From contig NZ_CP095049.1 of NCBI RefSeq assembly GCF_022919135.1, positions 558,001-622,000 on the forward strand: 64,000 nucleotides of DNA. Reading direction: 5' to 3'. The notes beneath the pieces are model-generated. The model had not been told where the DNA came from and did not search any database. It was given only the letters and a program-made list of their open reading frames with translations. Of this stretch, positions 8,102-17,400 are shown one piece after another. Numbering within the stretch: position 1 is the stretch's first letter; each line of letters starts with the position of its first letter. A program made the translations under genes and the position numbers. The DNA is from Hymenobacter cellulosivorans. Lineage in GTDB: Bacteria; Bacteroidota; Bacteroidia; Cytophagales; Hymenobacteraceae.

Positions 8102-9613
8102 TTAATGCTCAGTTGGAGCCGGGGCTTTGGCGCTAACCGAGGCTACGGGCTCAGCAGACGAGTTTTTCTTGTCGCCGCGGTGGCTCTGGCGCTCCTCCTG
8201 GATGTGGCGCAGGTATTTGGTCACGTCGCCGGTGGGGTACTGGCCGGTAAAGCAGGCAAAGCAGTTACCACCGTTACCCCGCTCTTCGGAAAACAGCTCC
8301 TTCAAATCATCGATGGACTGGTAGATAACCTTGTCGGCCTCGATGTAGCGGCAGATTTCCTCCTCGGTGTAATTGGCCGCAATCAACTCGGTGCTCATGG
8401 CCATGTCGATGCCGTAGATGCAGGGCGACACGATGGGCGGGGCGCTACTGATAAAGTAGACCTCCTTGGCCCCGGCCTCCCGCAGAATCCGCACGATGCG
8501 GCGCGAAGTAGTGCCGCGCACGATGCTGTCATCGACGACGGCAATCTTCTTGCCTTCTACAAACTCCCGAATCGGGTTGAGCTTCTTCTTGACAATGTCC
8601 TCGCGCCCGGCCTGGCTGCTCACGATAAAGGAGCGGCCCATGTGGTTGTTCTTTACCAACGCCCGCCGGTAGGGCACGCCGATGGCCTCAGCCAACCCCG
8701 AAGCGGCGAAGTAGCCCGACGAGGGCACGTCAATCACCATATCCGGCTGAATGCCCGACTCAATGACCTTACGGGCCAGAATCTTGCCCAGACGCACCCG
8801 CTCCCGGGCTACCAGGCGGCCGTGAATGGTGGAGTCTTCGCGGGCGAAGTAGATGTGCTCGAACACGCAGAACGCCTTGGGCAGGCTGTACGGGTTCTTG
8901 TAATGCACCTTGTAGTTCTTGTCGATAAACACCGCCTGGCCCGGACCCACGTTCTTGATGAACTCAAAGCCCAGGTAGTCGAAGCAGGTGCTTTCGGAGG
9001 CAAAGGCGTAGATAGGCCCGTTCTCCGTTTCGCGCCGACCCAGCACCAGGGGCCGGATGCCCAGCGGGTCGTTGAAGGCCAGCAGGCCGTGGCCGGCAAT
9101 AATGGTAATAGTGGCGTAAGCACCCTTCACCAGCTCCTGGGTCGTTTCGACGGCGTCGAAAATGTCGATAACCGAAAGGTTGTCGAGGTTTTTCAGGCGC
9201 AGCTCCGAGGCGAAGGTGTACATGATGAGCTCCAGGTCGTTGCTGGTCTTGGGCAGCACGTGGTACTTCTCGTGCAGGCGCTTGGCGGCCGAGCGGAAGT
9301 TGATGACGTTGCCGTTGTGCACCATGGCCAGGCCGAAGGGGTAGCTCGTGGTAAACGGCTGGGCCAGCTCGGCGTCGTTGGAGCCCTGGGTGGTGTAGCG
9401 GGCGTGGCCGATACCGATGTTGCCCTTGAGCTTTTTGAGCTGCTTGGGCTTGAAGACGTCGGCAATCAGGCCGTTGCCCTTACAGAGGTGAAAATTATCA
9501 TCGAAGGTGGCTATACCGGCCGCGTCCTGGCCGCGGTGCTGAAGCGCCGTCAAGCCAAAAACGATGTCGTGGGCAACGTCATCGGGGCCGTAAAAACCTA
9601 CAATTCCGCACAT
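8102..9613 (-). CDS. purF: Amidophosphoribosyltransferase, iron-sulfur (Bacillus-type) form
   Basis: First committed step of purine synthesis: PRPP + glutamine to phosphoribosylamine. 503 residues. The N-terminal Ntn glutaminase domain begins MCGIVGFYG, so C2 is the nucleophile after Met removal and there is no propeptide. HRGQDAAGI and HNGNVINF follow. The C-terminal phosphoribosyltransferase domain has the PRPP loop VVDDSIVRGTTS. Four cysteines stand at the positions that bind a 4Fe-4S cluster in the Bacillus subtilis enzyme: C249 (CVFEHIYFARED), C398 (SPCIYGID) and C451/C454 (NCFACFTG). Such enzymes are feedback-inhibited by nucleotides and oxygen-labile. The C-terminal about 35 residues are charged and low-complexity. 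Confidence 0.97.
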   Translation of the reverse strand: MCGIVGFYGPDDVAHDIVFGLTALQHRGQDAAGIATFDDNFHLCKGNGLIADVFKPKQLKKLKGNIGIGHARYTTQGSNDAELAQPFTTSYPFGLAMVHNGNVINFRSAAKRLHEKYHVLPKTSNDLELIMYTFASELRLKNLDNLSVIDIFDAVETTQELVKGAYATITIIAGHGLLAFNDPLGIRPLVLGRRETENGPIYAFASESTCFDYLGFEFIKNVGPGQAVFIDKNYKVHYKNPYSLPKAFCVFEHIYFAREDSTIHGRLVARERVRLGKILARKVIESGIQPDMVIDVPSSGYFAASGLAEAIGVPYRRALVKNNHMGRSFIVSSQAGREDIVKKKLNPIREFVEGKKIAVVDDSIVRGTTSRRIVRILREAGAKEVYFISSAPPIVSPCIYGIDMAMSTELIAANYTEEEICRYIEADKVIYQSIDDLKELFSEERGNGGNCFACFTGQYPTGDVTKYLRHIQEERQSHRGDKKNSSAEPVASVSAKAPAPTEH

Positions 9614-9679
9614 GGCAGTCTTAAAAAGTCAGTTGCTGGCCAAAGGGAGCCAGGGTTCCGGGGTGGTGGGTGGTACTAG

Positions 9680-10459
9680 TTAACGAGAAGCCTTACCCCC
9701 CAGCCCTTCTCCCGCGGGAGAAGCTGAGCCGGACGACAATGGCACCAGAGGTTCGGGGGTAGATGCCGAAACCGCCGCGGAGGCCGCACCGGTTTCGATA
9801 GTAGCGTTTGGTAACTCGCCGCGGATGAGGCGGGCCAGGGTGTCGGCGTACAAAAAGTGCTCCACGGCCAAGCCGCGACGCTCCACTTCAGCCAGGGTAT
9901 CGGCCCCGCGCAAATCTACGGGGTGCTGGGCCAGAATGGGGCCGGTATCCAGGCCCTCATCAACCAAATGCACCGTGATTTTGGTTTCAACCAGTTGATT
10001 TTCAAACGCCCATTCGTAGGCGTGCAGGCCCTGGTGCGCGTGCGTATCGGCGGGGTGAATGTTGAGAATGCGGCCGGCAAAGGCCCGGATGAAAGTCGGC
10101 GACAAAATCCGCATGTAGCCGGCCAGCACGATGTAGTCGGGCTGAAACTGCTGCAGCACCTGCACCACTTCGGCGTCAAACTCCTGGCGCTTGCGGCCCT
10201 GGCTCGTGAGGCTGGCCGTCGGGCAGCCCAGGGTAGCGGCCGTTTCCAGGCCGGGCGCGTCGGGCTTGTTGCTGAATACCACGGCTACCTCGGCCAGGTT
10301 CTGCAGCACGCCGTGTTGCACCGCGTTTACCAGAGCTACCATGTTGGAGCCCCGGCCCGACAGCAGAATGGCCAGGCGTGCTTTTTGGGTGCTATGGTTA
10401 CCAGTTGGCTGCAAGGGTCGGTTCCGGCCGCTGGCCGATATCGGTACGGATGTAGACAT
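9680..10459 (-). CDS. purN: Phosphoribosylglycinamide formyltransferase (GART) with long C-terminal tail
   Basis: Third purine step: 10-formyl-THF-dependent formylation of GAR. 259 residues against a usual 190-215. Motifs: phosphoribosyl loop LLSGRGSNM, catalytic NIHPADTHAHQGLH (Asn and His of the active site), and HLVDEGLDTGPILAQ (catalytic Asp). The catalytic core ends near residue 215; the remaining about 45 residues are Ala/Ser/Pro-rich and end in PAGEGLGGKASR, encoded by a palindromic repeat-like sequence. The ATG at 10459 lies inside purD (62-base overlap); a TTG 45 bases downstream is the alternative. The overlap implies translational coupling to purD. Confidence 0.93.
   Translation of the reverse strand: MSTSVPISASGRNRPLQPTGNHSTQKARLAILLSGRGSNMVALVNAVQHGVLQNLAEVAVVFSNKPDAPGLETAATLGCPTASLTSQGRKRQEFDAEVVQVLQQFQPDYIVLAGYMRILSPTFIRAFAGRILNIHPADTHAHQGLHAYEWAFENQLVETKITVHLVDEGLDTGPILAQHPVDLRGADTLAEVERRGLAVEHFLYADTLARLIRGELPNATIETGAASAAVSASTPEPLVPLSSGSASPAGEGLGGKASR
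9706..9723. repeat. 18-bp perfect palindrome in the purN tail
   Basis: CTTCTCCCG followed by its exact reverse complement CGGGAGAAG, with no loop. It sits in the last codons of purN and encodes part of the PAGEGLGG tail. Its form resembles intergenic palindromic repeats that can extend a gene when they insert before the stop codon. Confidence 0.5.
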
Positions 10460-11684
10460 CCTGAAACTTTACTTTTTCGGCTTCGCGGTACACGTGAGCT
10501 ACGGCGTCTTCCAGCTCCTCACCGTGGCCTACCAGCACCATTACCCGGCCGCCGGTGGTTACCAGCTCGCCATCCTGCTGCTTGGTCGCGCCGTGGAAAG
10601 CCAGGATGCTGGGGTGTAGCTGGTCGAGGCCGGTGATGGGGAAGCCGGTGGGGAACTGGGCGGCCGGGTACCCACCCGAGGCCAGCACCACGCCCACGTA
10701 GCTGCCGCGCCGCTGCCGCACCACGGTTTGCTGGAGCTTGCCATCCAGCGTAGCTTCGATGAGTTCCAGCAACGAGCTTTCCAAGGCGGGCAAGAGCACT
10801 TCGGCTTCCGGGTCACCAAGGCGGACGTTGTATTCGAGCAGCTTGGGGCCTTGGTCGGTGAGCATGATACCGAAGTATAGGAAGCCTTTGAAGTTGAACT
10901 GCTCGTTTTGCAGGCCCCGCAGGGTGGGGTCAACGATGCTGGTGCGGATGGCGGCCAGCACGTTGTCGTCGCAGAACGGGACGGGGCAGTAGGCGCCCAT
11001 GCCGCCGGTGTTGGGGCCCTGGTCGCCGGCCAGCAGCTGCTTGTGGTCCTGGGATGGGGCCAGCAGCCGCACCCGGTTGCCGTCCGTGACGCCGATAATG
11101 CTGATTTCGGGGCCGATGAGCTTTTCTTCGAGTAGGAAGCTAAACCAACCGGTGTGCTGCAGCTGCAAATCATCCAGGGCGGCCTGGGCTTCTTCGATGG
11201 AGGAGCACACGTACACGCCCTTGCCGGCGGCCAGCCCGTCGTACTTCACCACTACCTGCCCGTTCAGCTCAGTGGCCTTGGCCCGGGCCTCGGTCAGCTT
11301 ATCACTGCGGTACTGCCACGACATGGCCGTAGCCACACCGTGCCGCCGCATGAAGTCTTTGCTCCACACCTTGGAGCTTTCCAGCACCGCCCCGGCCCGC
11401 GAAGGACCAAACACACGGATGTCGGAACCGGCGAAATAATCCGTCACGCCAGCAGCTAACGGGGCTTCGGGGCCAACTACAATCAGCTTCACGCCGTGTT
11501 GTTCACAAAACTGCTGCACGGCCGGAAAGTCGGTGGCGCTGATGTCGGGGTGACTGTTGGGAATGCCGCCGTTGCCGGGCAGCACGTGCACCGTGGCCCC
11601 GTCGCGGGTCAGCTTCCAGGCCATGGCGTGCTCACGGGCCCCGCCGCCGAGGAGGACTATAGTTTTAGGCAAAGGACTAGTCAT
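10398..11684 (-). CDS. purD: Phosphoribosylamine-glycine ligase (GAR synthetase)
   Basis: Second purine step: ATP-dependent joining of phosphoribosylamine and glycine. 428 residues, standard length. ATG at 11684 is used because the N-terminal fold starts with KTIVLLGGGAREHAMAWKL; the longer frame to 11774 adds 30 unrelated residues. ATP-grasp features: VVKYDGLAAGKGVYV (nucleotide loop), LLEEKLIGPEISI, DHKQLLAGDQGPNTGGMGAY, and LEYNVRLGDPEAEVLLP (metal-binding). The start overlaps the stop of the upstream GNAT gene by 8 bases and the 3' end overlaps purN by 62, a tightly coupled set. Confidence 0.96.
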   Translation of the reverse strand: MTSPLPKTIVLLGGGAREHAMAWKLTRDGATVHVLPGNGGIPNSHPDISATDFPAVQQFCEQHGVKLIVVGPEAPLAAGVTDYFAGSDIRVFGPSRAGAVLESSKVWSKDFMRRHGVATAMSWQYRSDKLTEARAKATELNGQVVVKYDGLAAGKGVYVCSSIEEAQAALDDLQLQHTGWFSFLLEEKLIGPEISIIGVTDGNRVRLLAPSQDHKQLLAGDQGPNTGGMGAYCPVPFCDDNVLAAIRTSIVDPTLRGLQNEQFNFKGFLYFGIMLTDQGPKLLEYNVRLGDPEAEVLLPALESSLLELIEATLDGKLQQTVVRQRRGSYVGVVLASGGYPAAQFPTGFPITGLDQLHPSILAFHGATKQQDGELVTTGGRVMVLVGHGEELEDAVAHVYREAEKVKFQDVYIRTDIGQRPEPTLAANW

Positions 11685-12174
11685 GAGAAAGTAACTCAGC
11701 TGCGTCAGAAGAAGTGAGAAGCTTGCCGAAGCAGGCAGAATTGTCGCGGCCGATGTACTGACCGTAATTAGCACGGCGCTGGTAGCCGTTTTTAAGGTAA
11801 AAGCGGCAGGCTTCGGTGTTAGCTACCCGGGTCTCCAGCCATAACTCGGTGAAGCCAACCTTGTGGGCTTCGGCTTCGAGTTGCTGTAACACCGCTTCAC
11901 CAATGCCCTGCCGAGAATATTTAGCAAACATGCGCTTTACCTCGCCTACTTCCGTTGCCAACGGCCGCACGGCCCCGCAGCCCACGGCTTCCCCGTCCAG
12001 CCGGGCCAGCAGAAAAATATAGCGCGGGTCAGCAGCTTTCCATTCCGTAAACGAAGCCCGCCCGTCGCTGCCGAAGCGCGTGCCCAGGTGCTCCGACAAG
12101 GCGTCGAGCAAAGGCTGGGCTTCCGCCGCTTGGGGCGAGGAAACTTCGAGCTGTAAGGTAGTGGCGGGGAACAT
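11677..12174 (-). CDS. GNAT-family N-acetyltransferase
   Basis: 165-residue single-domain GNAT. Seen: beta strand plus EWKAADPRYIFLLARLDGEAVGCGAV, the acetyl-CoA pyrophosphate loop RQGIGEAVLQQLEAEA (motif A, R/Q-x-x-G-x-A/G), and motif B ELWLETRVANTEACRFYLKNGY. The substrate cannot be read from sequence. It sits in the purine operon between an NTF2-like gene (17 bases upstream) and purD (8-base overlap), which is suggestive but no purine role is established for such enzymes. Confidence 0.9.
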   Translation of the reverse strand: MFPATTLQLEVSSPQAAEAQPLLDALSEHLGTRFGSDGRASFTEWKAADPRYIFLLARLDGEAVGCGAVRPLATEVGEVKRMFAKYSRQGIGEAVLQQLEAEAHKVGFTELWLETRVANTEACRFYLKNGYQRRANYGQYIGRDNSACFGKLLTSSDAAELLSHD

Positions 12175-12191
12175 TGGCAGGAAGTAACGGC

Positions 12192-12575
12192 TTAGCTGAT
12201 ATCGGTGATGGAGGAAATAAGTCCGTCGGCAAATTCGAACACTGACTTACCCTGCAACTGCAACGGGTCACCAGCTTTCAAGCCATTGGGGAAGTCCATA
12301 GCTGCCACGGCAGAGTAGTCGAGTTGCACTTCCACCTTGTCGGCGCTAATCTGCCAATCGGTGACACGCTGCTCCCGCTGGGAAAAATACTGTAAGGCCT
12401 GCTCGGCCTGCTGGCGGAAGCTGTCCTTGCCGGTCAGGGTCAGGTCAACTTCGCCGTTGGTAACGTTACGAAACACGACTTCCTCGTGCAGGGGCTGGAG
12501 CATGCCGGCTACATCGAGGCGGTTGTACGCTTCAATGTAGTCTTGCACTAGTTGTTTCTGTTTCGCGGCGTCCAT
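12192..12575 (-). CDS. NTF2-like / SnoaL-like domain protein
   Basis: 127 residues, cytoplasmic. The opening MDAAKQKQLVQDYIEAYNRLDVAGMLQPLHEEV (read in parts: helix VQDYIEAYNRLD, then GMLQPLHEEVVF) is the typical NTF2-like cone helix pair. Later strands TDWQISADKVEVQLDY and LQGKSVFEFADGLISSI fit the curved sheet. Such domains act as small-molecule-binding pockets, isomerases or hydrolases; function here is open. It lies 12 bases after purC and 17 before the GNAT gene, so it is operonic. Confidence 0.85.
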   Translation of the reverse strand: MDAAKQKQLVQDYIEAYNRLDVAGMLQPLHEEVVFRNVTNGEVDLTLTGKDSFRQQAEQALQYFSQREQRVTDWQISADKVEVQLDYSAVAAMDFPNGLKAGDPLQLQGKSVFEFADGLISSITDIS

Positions 12576-12587
12576 TGCTTTATCTTA

Positions 12588-13520
12588 TTAAGCATCCTTC
12601 ATGATACCAGCGCGCACCAGGTTGCCCACGAGGCGGGCTTGCACGTCGCTGCCGGTAGTGCTTTCGTTGCCGGTAGGCAGCGGGACACCCGTGATACGCT
12701 CGTAGATATCGAGGTAGCGGCGGGTGGCTTCAGCCGAAACCTCCGGGGTGAGGGCGCGGGGATACTGGCCGTCCTGCTTGTTGGCAATCAGCCACTGGCG
12801 CACGTACTCCTTATCTATTTGCTCCACGGCCTCAGGGTTCTTGGCGTAGTCCTCGGCGCTCCAGAACCGCGACGAATCGGGCGTGTGGATTTCGTCAATC
12901 AAAATCAGCTCCCCATCCAGCAAACCAAATTCGTATTTGGTGTCCACCAGAATAATGCCTCGCTCAGCCATCCACGCCGAAGCGAAGTTGAACAGCTCCA
13001 GAGACTTCACCCGCATCTTCTCGTAGAGTTCCGCCGACACCCAGCCTTCTGACACCAGGTTTTCCGGCGTAATCTCGCGGTCCGACTCTTCTTTTGTAGT
13101 CGGCGTCACGATGGGCTCGGGAAACTTTTGGTGCTTGGTCAGACCGTCTGGCACGGTTACGCCCGAGAAGGTACGCTGGCCCTGCTGGTAGCCGCGCAGC
13201 ATCGAACCGGTGAGGTAGTTGCGCACGACCATTTCCACCCGAATTGGCTCGGCCTCCTTGGCCAGGGTCACGTTCGGGTCGAGCAGCGAAATCACGTGGT
13301 TGGGGATGATGTGCCGGGTTTTGTCGAACCAGAAAGCCGCCAGCCCGTTGAGCACCGCCCCTTTGTGGGCTACCGGCGTTTCCAGCACCGAGTCGAAGGC
13401 CGACAGCCGGTCGGTTACCACGATGAGCCGCTCGCCGGAAGGAGCACGGTACGAGTCACGGACTTTGCCGCGGTGCAGGAGTTCGAGTTGGGGGGTATCG
13501 AAGTGGTTGAGGGTGTTCAT
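12588..13520 (-). CDS. purC: Phosphoribosylaminoimidazole-succinocarboxamide synthase (SAICAR synthetase)
   Basis: Joins CAIR and aspartate with ATP to give SAICAR. 310 residues, the longer form common in Bacteroidota and yeast. Motifs: LLHRGKVRDSYR at the N-terminus, IVVTDRLSAFD, VEMVVRNYLTGS, ILVDTKYEFGLLDGE and IDEIHTPDSSRFW (aspartate/metal site). The ATG at 13520 is clear. It follows purQ by 46 bases. Confidence 0.97.
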   Translation of the reverse strand: MNTLNHFDTPQLELLHRGKVRDSYRAPSGERLIVVTDRLSAFDSVLETPVAHKGAVLNGLAAFWFDKTRHIIPNHVISLLDPNVTLAKEAEPIRVEMVVRNYLTGSMLRGYQQGQRTFSGVTVPDGLTKHQKFPEPIVTPTTKEESDREITPENLVSEGWVSAELYEKMRVKSLELFNFASAWMAERGIILVDTKYEFGLLDGELILIDEIHTPDSSRFWSAEDYAKNPEAVEQIDKEYVRQWLIANKQDGQYPRALTPEVSAEATRRYLDIYERITGVPLPTGNESTTGSDVQARLVGNLVRAGIMKDA

Positions 13521-13566
13521 ACGACGAGTTATCAGCCGGCACTAGGCCAGCAGATTGCGGCGGTGG

Positions 13567-14460
13567 CTAGGATGAAAACTGATGGGCTTCCTGTTGGGTG
13601 GCGGCGGTGGCCCGCTGACTATGCACGTGCTCCACGATGTTGCGGAACAGCTTGAGCCCGTCGCCTTCCTCACTAAGTCCCGGGTTCTGGCGTTTGCGCC
13701 GGGCCCAGTCGGGGTGGTTGTAGAGCGAGAGGAAAGCCTCGGGGTGGGGCATCAGGCCGAATACCTGCCCGGTAGTGTCGGTCAGGCCGGCGCAGTTCAG
13801 GTCGGCGCCGTTGGGGTTATGCGGGTACACGTCCGTCGGCGAGCCGTCATAGTCGGTATAGGCCAGGCAGTTCAGGCCCCGGGCTTCGATTTCGGCTAGC
13901 GTTTCTTCGCCCTTGATAATGAGGCGGCCTTCGCCGTGGCGCACCGGCACTTCCATGCTGTCGATGCCTTTGAGGAAGGGCGAGTTCGACTTAGGGTTGA
14001 CTTTCAAACGAACCCACCGGTCCTCGTAGCGGCCTGAGGCGTTGTGGGTCAAGGTTACTTCGGGCGTCACATTGCCGCTCAGGTTGGGCAGCAAGCCCAG
14101 CTTAACCAGCACCTGGAAGCCGTTGCAGATGCCCATCACGAACTTGCCATTGGCAATGAACTGCTTAATATCGTCGAGCAGAGTGCGGCCCGCGGCGTTT
14201 TTACGGTGGCGCAGCTTGTTAGCCAGCACCACGCCCGAGCCCAGGTCGTCGCCGAAGCTGAAGCCGCCGGGGAAGTTCAGGATGTCGTAGTCGTGGATAC
14301 TGACGTGGCCGTGCATGACCTCGTTGAGGTGCACGATGGTAGCTTCGGCGCCGGCCAGGCGGTAGGCCGCCGCGAATTCCTCTTCGCAGTTGATGCCGAA
14401 CCCGGTCAGGATCAGGGCCTGGACGGTTTTTGGGTTATTGATTCCTTGTTGGCCTTCCAT
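13567..14460 (-). CDS. purQ: FGAM synthase glutaminase subunit, large-PurL-domain type
   Basis: Glutaminase that feeds ammonia to PurL for FGAR to FGAM conversion. 297 residues, longer than the about 230 of Bacillus-type PurQ and close to the C-terminal glutaminase domain of large single-chain PurL. Seen: LILTGFGINCEEEF, FPGGFSFGDDLGSG, nucleophile GICNGFQVLVKLG, and the His-Glu pair MPHPEAF. The ATG at 14460 is one base after the purL stop and is preferred; an ATG at 14487 would overlap purL. The near-zero spacing indicates coupled translation and a stoichiometric complex. Confidence 0.95.
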   Translation of the reverse strand: MEGQQGINNPKTVQALILTGFGINCEEEFAAAYRLAGAEATIVHLNEVMHGHVSIHDYDILNFPGGFSFGDDLGSGVVLANKLRHRKNAAGRTLLDDIKQFIANGKFVMGICNGFQVLVKLGLLPNLSGNVTPEVTLTHNASGRYEDRWVRLKVNPKSNSPFLKGIDSMEVPVRHGEGRLIIKGEETLAEIEARGLNCLAYTDYDGSPTDVYPHNPNGADLNCAGLTDTTGQVFGLMPHPEAFLSLYNHPDWARRKRQNPGLSEEGDGLKLFRNIVEHVHSQRATAATQQEAHQFSS

Positions 14461-14461
14461 A

Positions 14462-17400
14462 TTACTGAGCTTCTGCGTGCTGGCCAAAGCCGATAATTCG
14501 ATTCACGGGCCCGTTGGTCCACTCGTGGCGCAGGGCGGCAGTGCTGGCCGAAATGACCGTCTGACCATTGTGCCGTACTGTGAGTTGCTGGTTTTGAGTA
14601 ACGACACCCAGACGGGTAGCACGGGTTCCGAAGTGCTGCTCGAAAGCCAACACGTCTTCCGGGGCTACCGTAGCTACAAAGCGGGAGTGCGACTCCGAAA
14701 ACAGCTGCACCGGCACCGGTAAGCCTACCGGCAGCTCTACCTCCGCCCCAAAATCGTAACCAAACGTGGCTTCCGCCAGAGCTACCGCCAGTCCACCATC
14801 CGACAAGTCGTGGCAGGACTGGATGAGGCCCTGGTCGTTGGCCTGGCCCATGAGGGTGTACAACGATTTAGCTTCCTCGAAACGCACTTTGGGCACGTTG
14901 GCACCCAGCTCACCGAAGAGTTGATAAAACTCTGAGCCGCCTAGCTCGTCGTAGGTTTCACCCAGCAGGTACACCACGTCGTCGGCTTGCTTGAAGTCGG
15001 AGGTGATGGTGCGGCGCACGTCCTCGATTTTGGCGGTCATGGAGTACAGGACCGTGGGTGGCACGGAAATCTTCACCCCGTCGGCCTTGAAATCGTTCTT
15101 CATCGAGTCCTTGCCGCTCGTGAGCGGGATGCAGTAGGCGGCCGTGGCGTCGCGCAGGGCCTGGCACATGCGCACCAGCTTGGCCAGCTTGTGCTTGCCG
15201 TCGGGGTTGGTAGTGGGGTCGTACACCGAGTCGGGCACGCAGAAGTTGTCGTTCACCGACCAGAAGTTGCCGTCGCCATAACTCAGGTTGGGCAGCTTCC
15301 CTCCCACCGCCACAATCTGGCGCACGGCTTCGTCGAAGGCCCCGGCCGACATATCGTAGGCATCCAAGTCGCCGAAGCGGGGCAGAATACCGTTGCTCAC
15401 GGCCACGCCTTCCCAGCTCTCGAAGTTAAAGCGCACCACGGCGGCATCCTGGGGAGCCTGACCCGTTGCGCCCATCAGCGGCTTGATAATCGTGCGACCC
15501 TTCACCTCGTGGTCGTACTGCCGGATAACCGACTCGCGGGAGCAGATGTTGAGGCTACCCAGCAGGCGGCTCAGCACGTCGGTATAGTCGAGGTCGGCGG
15601 GCAAAGCGGGTTCCTGCGCGGTAGGCTTGGTCCACTCGGCTTCCAGCACTTTGCGCGGCACGCCGTCGTGCAGGAAATGCATATCGAGGTGGGCTACGGG
15701 TGCGCCGTCAAAACGCACATCCAGGTAGCCATCCGAAGTAAAGTAGCCGATATCGGTCAGCTCCACTTCCATCTCCTGACCCAAAGCCAGCAGTTCGGCC
15801 ATCTTACTGGGCTCCACAGCCAGTGAAAACCGCTCCTGTGACTCCGACACGAAGATTTCCCAAGGGCGCAGGCCAGGGTATTTCAGCGGTACTTTTTCTA
15901 ACTCCACCACAGCCCCGCCGCTGATAGTAGCCAGCTCACCAATGCTGGACGAGAGGCCGCCCGCGCCGTTGTCGGTGCTGCACTTAATCAGGCCCCGGCG
16001 GGTCGCCAGAATCAGGAAGTCCATGGCCAGCTTCTGGGTGATGGGTGAGCCAATCTGCACAGCCGTGGCAGGCGAGGTTTCGTCGAGCTCAATGCTGGAG
16101 AACGTTGCGCCGTGAATGCCGTCTTTGCCCACCCGGCCCCCGGCCATAATAATGCGGTCGTGGGCGTCAATCTTCTTTTCCCAGGAATCGAGGCCGGCCA
16201 GCTGCATGGGCATTACGGCGCCGGTACCACAATACACCAGGGGCTTGCCGGCGTAACGGTCATCGAATACAATGGCCCCGTTCACCGTCGGTACGCCCGA
16301 CTTGTTGCCGCCATCTTCGATGCCCTTGCGCACGCCTTCGAAAATGCGGCGTGGGTGGAGCTGGTTGCTCAGCAGAGTACCGTTGAACTCGGGGTTGCCG
16401 AAGCAGAGCACGTTGGTATTGAACAGCAATTTAGCGCCCCCGATGCCGGTAGCCAGCGGGTCGCGGTTGTTGCCGAGAATACCGGTAATAGCTCCGCCGT
16501 AAGGGTCAATAGCTGAGGGCGAGTTGTGGGTTTCGACCTTCCACACAAACAGCGACTCGGGGTTGATGCGCACAGCCCCAGCATTGTCGCTGAACACCTT
16601 GATCAGCCAGTCGTTGCCATTGGCACGCAGCTGGCGGTCAACTTCCGACGTGGCGTTTTTGATGTAGGTCTTAAACAAGGAGTCCACTTCAAACTCCTCG
16701 CCAGTGTCGGCATCCCGGTACTTGATAACGGCGCTGAACTCCTTATGCTTGCAGTGTTCCGACCAGGTCTGGGCCACGATTTCCAGCTCGCAGTCGGTCG
16801 GGTCCTGGGGCAAGCCCGCGGCCTGGCGCTCGTCGGCAATGCTGGTATAATGGTCGCGCACGGCCCGCATTTCCTCCAGGTTCAGGGCGTAGAGGTTGTC
16901 CTTGGAGAGCTTAACCAGCTCCTCATCCGACAAGCCCACCAGGCGCACGGTGTCCGTAATGGATTCGGCCCCACCGCCCGGCCGCGGCGTGTAGTCGCGA
17001 ATCTGGGCTATGGGGCCGACCTCGAAGCGGTTAATCATCTTGTTGCCGAGCAGGTCTTCGGCCAGGCGGCGCAGACTACTCTCGGGCAGCTCGTGCTCCA
17101 GGAAGTAAAGCCGTTTGCTGAAGATATGCTGGGTATGGGTATCGAGCGGCTCGTTGAGGAAGTCGCCGAGGGCGTTCTGGGCCGATATGCCTTCGTCATC
17201 AGTCACGCCGGGCAGTTTGGCCACCAGAATGTAGCTTTTGTACTCGGCACCGTGGCGAAACTCGTCGAGGGCCACGTCGTGCAGCACCGGGTCCTGGAGG
17301 CAGTGGGTGGCGAAGTCGCGCAGTTGCGTGTCGCTCACGGGGTAGCGCACCGTGTAGAGGGCGGTGCTTTGCACCCGGCCGGTAGTGAGGCCCAGGTGGC

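Noticed and set aside
8105..9679. 524-codon open frame on the plus strand opposite purF
   Set aside because: Antisense shadow caused by high GC content at codon third positions; its translation lacks any family motif while purF is complete on the other strand.
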